From Sphingomonas sp. Leaf34 (GTDB lineage Bacteria > Pseudomonadota > Alphaproteobacteria > Sphingomonadales > Sphingomonadaceae): a DNA stretch of 64,000 nt. The stretch is from assembly GCF_001421805.1 (NCBI RefSeq), contig NZ_LMLC01000003.1, forward strand, positions 593,242-657,241. The letters are read 5' to 3'. This document shows positions 61,842 through 64,000 of the stretch, piece after piece; the first letter of the stretch is position 1; each line of letters starts with the position of its first letter. A program made the translations under genes and the position numbers. The notes under the pieces are model-generated. The model worked only from the letters and a program-made list of their open reading frames with translations, searched no databases and had not been told where the DNA came from.

Positions 61842-64000
61842 ATGACCCCCATCCCCGCATCCATCAGAAATATCAGGCGCTCCGCCCCTGCGGTCACTCG
61901 CACACGGCGCGGGGGCCTGTTCGGGACGACCGGGCTGGCGCGATTCGCGTGGCTGATCGGCTTCAGCCTTGCCGGCACGATGGCAGCGCGCCCGGTCGAG
62001 GCGCAAACGCTGCCAACCGGTGGCGAGGTTGTCGCGGGCCAGGCAAGCATTGCAGCCGGCAGCAAGTCGCTGACCGTGACGCAGACCAGTGACCGTGCGG
62101 CGATCAATTGGCAGTCTTTCTCGATCGGCAAGGGCAATAGCGTCGTCTTCGACCAGCCGACCAGCAGCTCGGTCGCGCTGAACCGCGTGCTCGGCGCGGA
62201 CCCGTCCGTCATTCTCGGCAACCTGTCCGCGAACGGGAAGGTGTTTCTGGTCAACGCGAACGGCATCCTGTTCGGCCAGACCGCGAACGTGAACGTCGGC
62301 GGTCTGGTCGCCTCGACGCTGAACATCTCCGATGCCGATTTCCTCGCGGGCAAAAATACCTTTGCCGGCACCAGCAACGCATCAGTGCAGAACAGCGGCC
62401 GGATCACTGCGAAGAACGGCTATGTCGCGCTGCTTGGCGCGAACGTCGGCAACAGCGGCACGATCAAGGCCAATTTCGGCACCGTCGTGCTGGCGGGGGG
62501 CGAGGCGATCACGCTCGACGTGGCGGGTGACGGGCTGCTCAACGTCGCGGTCGACAAGGGTGCGGTCGGTGCGATGGTCCGCAACGGCGGGCTGATCCGC
62601 GCCGACGGCGGCAAGGTCGTGATGACCGCGCAGGGCGCGGGCGATCTGCTCCATACCGCGGTCAACAACACCGGCATCGTCGAGGCGCGCACGTTGCAGA
62701 ACCGTGGCGGCACGATCCTGCTGCTCGGCGACATGAAGACCGGCACCGTCAGTCTCGCCGGCACGCTCGACGCGAGCGCTCCGGTCGGTGGCAATGGCGG
62801 TTTTATCGAAACGTCGGCGGCCACCGTCAACGTTGCCGACACCGCTAAGGTCTCGACCTTCGCACGGGCCGGCGCGACTGGCATGTGGCTGATCGATCCA
62901 CAGGATTACGTGATCGGCGCGGGCGGCAATATCTCGGGCGCGACGCTGTCGGCACAGCTGGTGACGACCAGCATCACCATCAGCACGATCCCCGCGGCGG
63001 GCGATACGACCACCGGCAATGGCGACATCTTCGTCAACGATGCGGTGGCGTGGACCGCGTCGGGCGTACCGACGACGCTGACGATGAACGCGTTCCGCGA
63101 CGCCAATATCAATGCGCCGATCACCGCGACCAATGGCAACATCGTCGCGTGCTGCGGCCGCGACGTGAACGTCAATGCGGCGCTGACCACCACCAACGGC
63201 AGCATCCTGCTGAATGCCGGGCGCAACGTGCAGGTGTTTCATGCGATCACGACGACCGACGGCAACATCGCGTTGTGTGCGGGCCATGACGTGATGATCG
63301 ACGCCGCCGTCACGCTGACCCGCGGCACGACGATCCCCGCGCAGAGCCTCGGCCTGCCGGTCGGGCTCACGCTGATCGCAGGTTCGGACGGCACCGGGCC
63401 GGGCGTCAACGGCGGCACGATCGTATTCTCCGCATTGTCCCCGCCGACCACGGTCACAGCGGCGCCGGTATCGATCAACTACAACCCGGTTTCTTACACC
63501 ACGCCGACCGACTTCTCGACCGAGTTCGTACTGACCGAAGGCGCGGCGATCACCCAGCGCATGCTGCTCTTCCCGACCGCACAGAAGGTCGCCGATGGCA
63601 CCAATGCGGTGGTGCTGAGCGGCTTCAACACCAACGGTACCTCTGGCACGCCGACCGGCGTATCGCTGGTCGCAGGTCCGAATGCGACCGCGACATTCGA
63701 TAGCACCGGCGAAGGCACCGGGATCGGCGTCAGCTTCAGCGGCTACACTCTGACCGGCGCCAACGCGGATCAGTACGCGCTGGCGAGTTCGTGCTGCGTC
63801 GCCGGGTTCCGGACGACAGGGACGATTACGGCTGCGGCGCCTGCTCCAGCTCCAGCTCCAGCGCCCGCTCCGGCTCCAGCTCCGGCGCCCGCTCCAGCTC
63901 CGGCACCCGCACCAGCTCCGGCACCCGCACCAGCTCCGGCACCCGCACCAGCTCCGGCACCCGCCCCAGCTCCGGCACCCGCCCCAGCTCCGGCACCCGC
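61842..64000 (+). CDS. Filamentous-haemagglutinin-like exoprotein (TpsA), cut by window edge
   Basis: At least 719 residues are visible and no stop is reached. AAGGA precedes ATG 61842. A long signal sequence (hydrophobic core FAWLIGFSLAGTMAA, ending near VEAQ) is followed by the TPS secretion domain: INWQSFSIGKGNSVVFDQP, VILGNLSANGKVFLVNANGI (a variant of the NPNG motif) and FGTVVLAGGEAITLD. Repeating beta-helix strands continue to about residue 560, then a domain with VSFSGYTLTGANADQYALAS, of the MBG/YDG type. From residue 664 the sequence is Pro-Ala. It should be exported by the preceding transporter and act as a surface adhesin. Confidence 0.92.
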   Translation, partial: MTPIPASIRNIRRSAPAVTRTRRGGLFGTTGLARFAWLIGFSLAGTMAARPVEAQTLPTGGEVVAGQASIAAGSKSLTVTQTSDRAAINWQSFSIGKGNSVVFDQPTSSSVALNRVLGADPSVILGNLSANGKVFLVNANGILFGQTANVNVGGLVASTLNISDADFLAGKNTFAGTSNASVQNSGRITAKNGYVALLGANVGNSGTIKANFGTVVLAGGEAITLDVAGDGLLNVAVDKGAVGAMVRNGGLIRADGGKVVMTAQGAGDLLHTAVNNTGIVEARTLQNRGGTILLLGDMKTGTVSLAGTLDASAPVGGNGGFIETSAATVNVADTAKVSTFARAGATGMWLIDPQDYVIGAGGNISGATLSAQLVTTSITISTIPAAGDTTTGNGDIFVNDAVAWTASGVPTTLTMNAFRDANINAPITATNGNIVACCGRDVNVNAALTTTNGSILLNAGRNVQVFHAITTTDGNIALCAGHDVMIDAAVTLTRGTTIPAQSLGLPVGLTLIAGSDGTGPGVNGGTIVFSALSPPTTVTAAPVSINYNPVSYTTPTDFSTEFVLTEGAAITQRMLLFPTAQKVADGTNAVVLSGFNTNGTSGTPTGVSLVAGPNATATFDSTGEGTGIGVSFSGYTLTGANADQYALASSCCVAGFRTTGTITAAAPAPAPAPAPAPAPAPAPAPAPAPAPAPAPAPAPAPAPAPAPAPAPAPAPAPAP
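63835..64000 (+). repeat. Tandem repeat coding for Pro-Ala
   Basis: An 18-base unit near CCAGCTCCGGCACCCGCA is repeated with small changes up to the window edge; the first copies are more diverged (CCAGCTCCAGCTCC). It codes for alternating Pro-Ala in the exoprotein. The array continues beyond the window, so its length is unknown. Confidence 0.85.

Noticed and set aside
63835..64000. Possible CRISPR array at the right edge
   Set aside because: The repeats are direct, adjacent and in frame as Pro-Ala codons, with no spacers between them.

Overview
High-GC chromosomal DNA of an alphaproteobacterium, most probably Sphingomonas or a close sphingomonad. The reasons are the alpha-operon tail (rpsM-rpsK-rpoA-rplQ), the mreBCD-mrdA-rodA order, the many TonB-dependent receptors, a sucrose (sux-type) locus and typical sphingomonad small proteins. 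The taxon is inferred from protein character and layout, not from a marker search. No rRNA, tRNA, CRISPR array or intact insertion sequence was recognised.

Layout. 0-25.2 kb is mostly core genome: a two-component pair cut by the left edge, an MFS carrier coupled to an M3 peptidase, a Crp/Fnr regulator, an FKBP isomerase, rpsU, cysS, a DUF969/DUF979 membrane pair, a subclass B3 metallo-beta-lactamase overlapping guaA, the alpha-operon end, a lipoprotein, mutL, and the rod-shape/elongasome cluster.

25.2-34 kb is a decayed sugar-acid region. An intact gluconate permease, gluconokinase, Gfo/Idh/MocA oxidoreductase and periplasmic trehalase sit among broken genes: a LuxR-type regulator, a GntR/FCD regulator, a TonB receptor, a cupin and a gluconolactonase end. 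34-38.3 kb holds stress-type small proteins and a LOV-PAS-GAF hybrid histidine kinase (probable blue-light sensor).

38.5-45.4 kb is a sux-type sucrose locus: LacI regulator, TonB receptor, amylosucrase and MFS sugar carrier. A perfect 26-bp palindrome and a second half-conserved copy lie between regulator and receptor. The expected flow is uptake of sucrose across the outer membrane, import by the MFS carrier, then amylosucrase turning sucrose into alpha-glucan and fructose. 45.4-58.2 kb carries a DUF2252 remnant, a glutamine amidotransferase, a DUF6445 gene, and a tightly coupled operon: TonB receptor, tryptophan-halogenase-like flavoprotein, GH13 glucosidase, second halogenase-like protein, GH31 glucosidase. 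This looks like an alpha-glucan utilisation operon; the role of the two flavoproteins is the main open question.

58.3-64 kb holds a small conserved protein, a second Crp/Fnr regulator, a less GC-rich structured leader, and a two-partner secretion pair: an FhaC/ShlB-type transporter and a filamentous-haemagglutinin-like exoprotein that runs off the right edge inside a Pro-Ala repeat.
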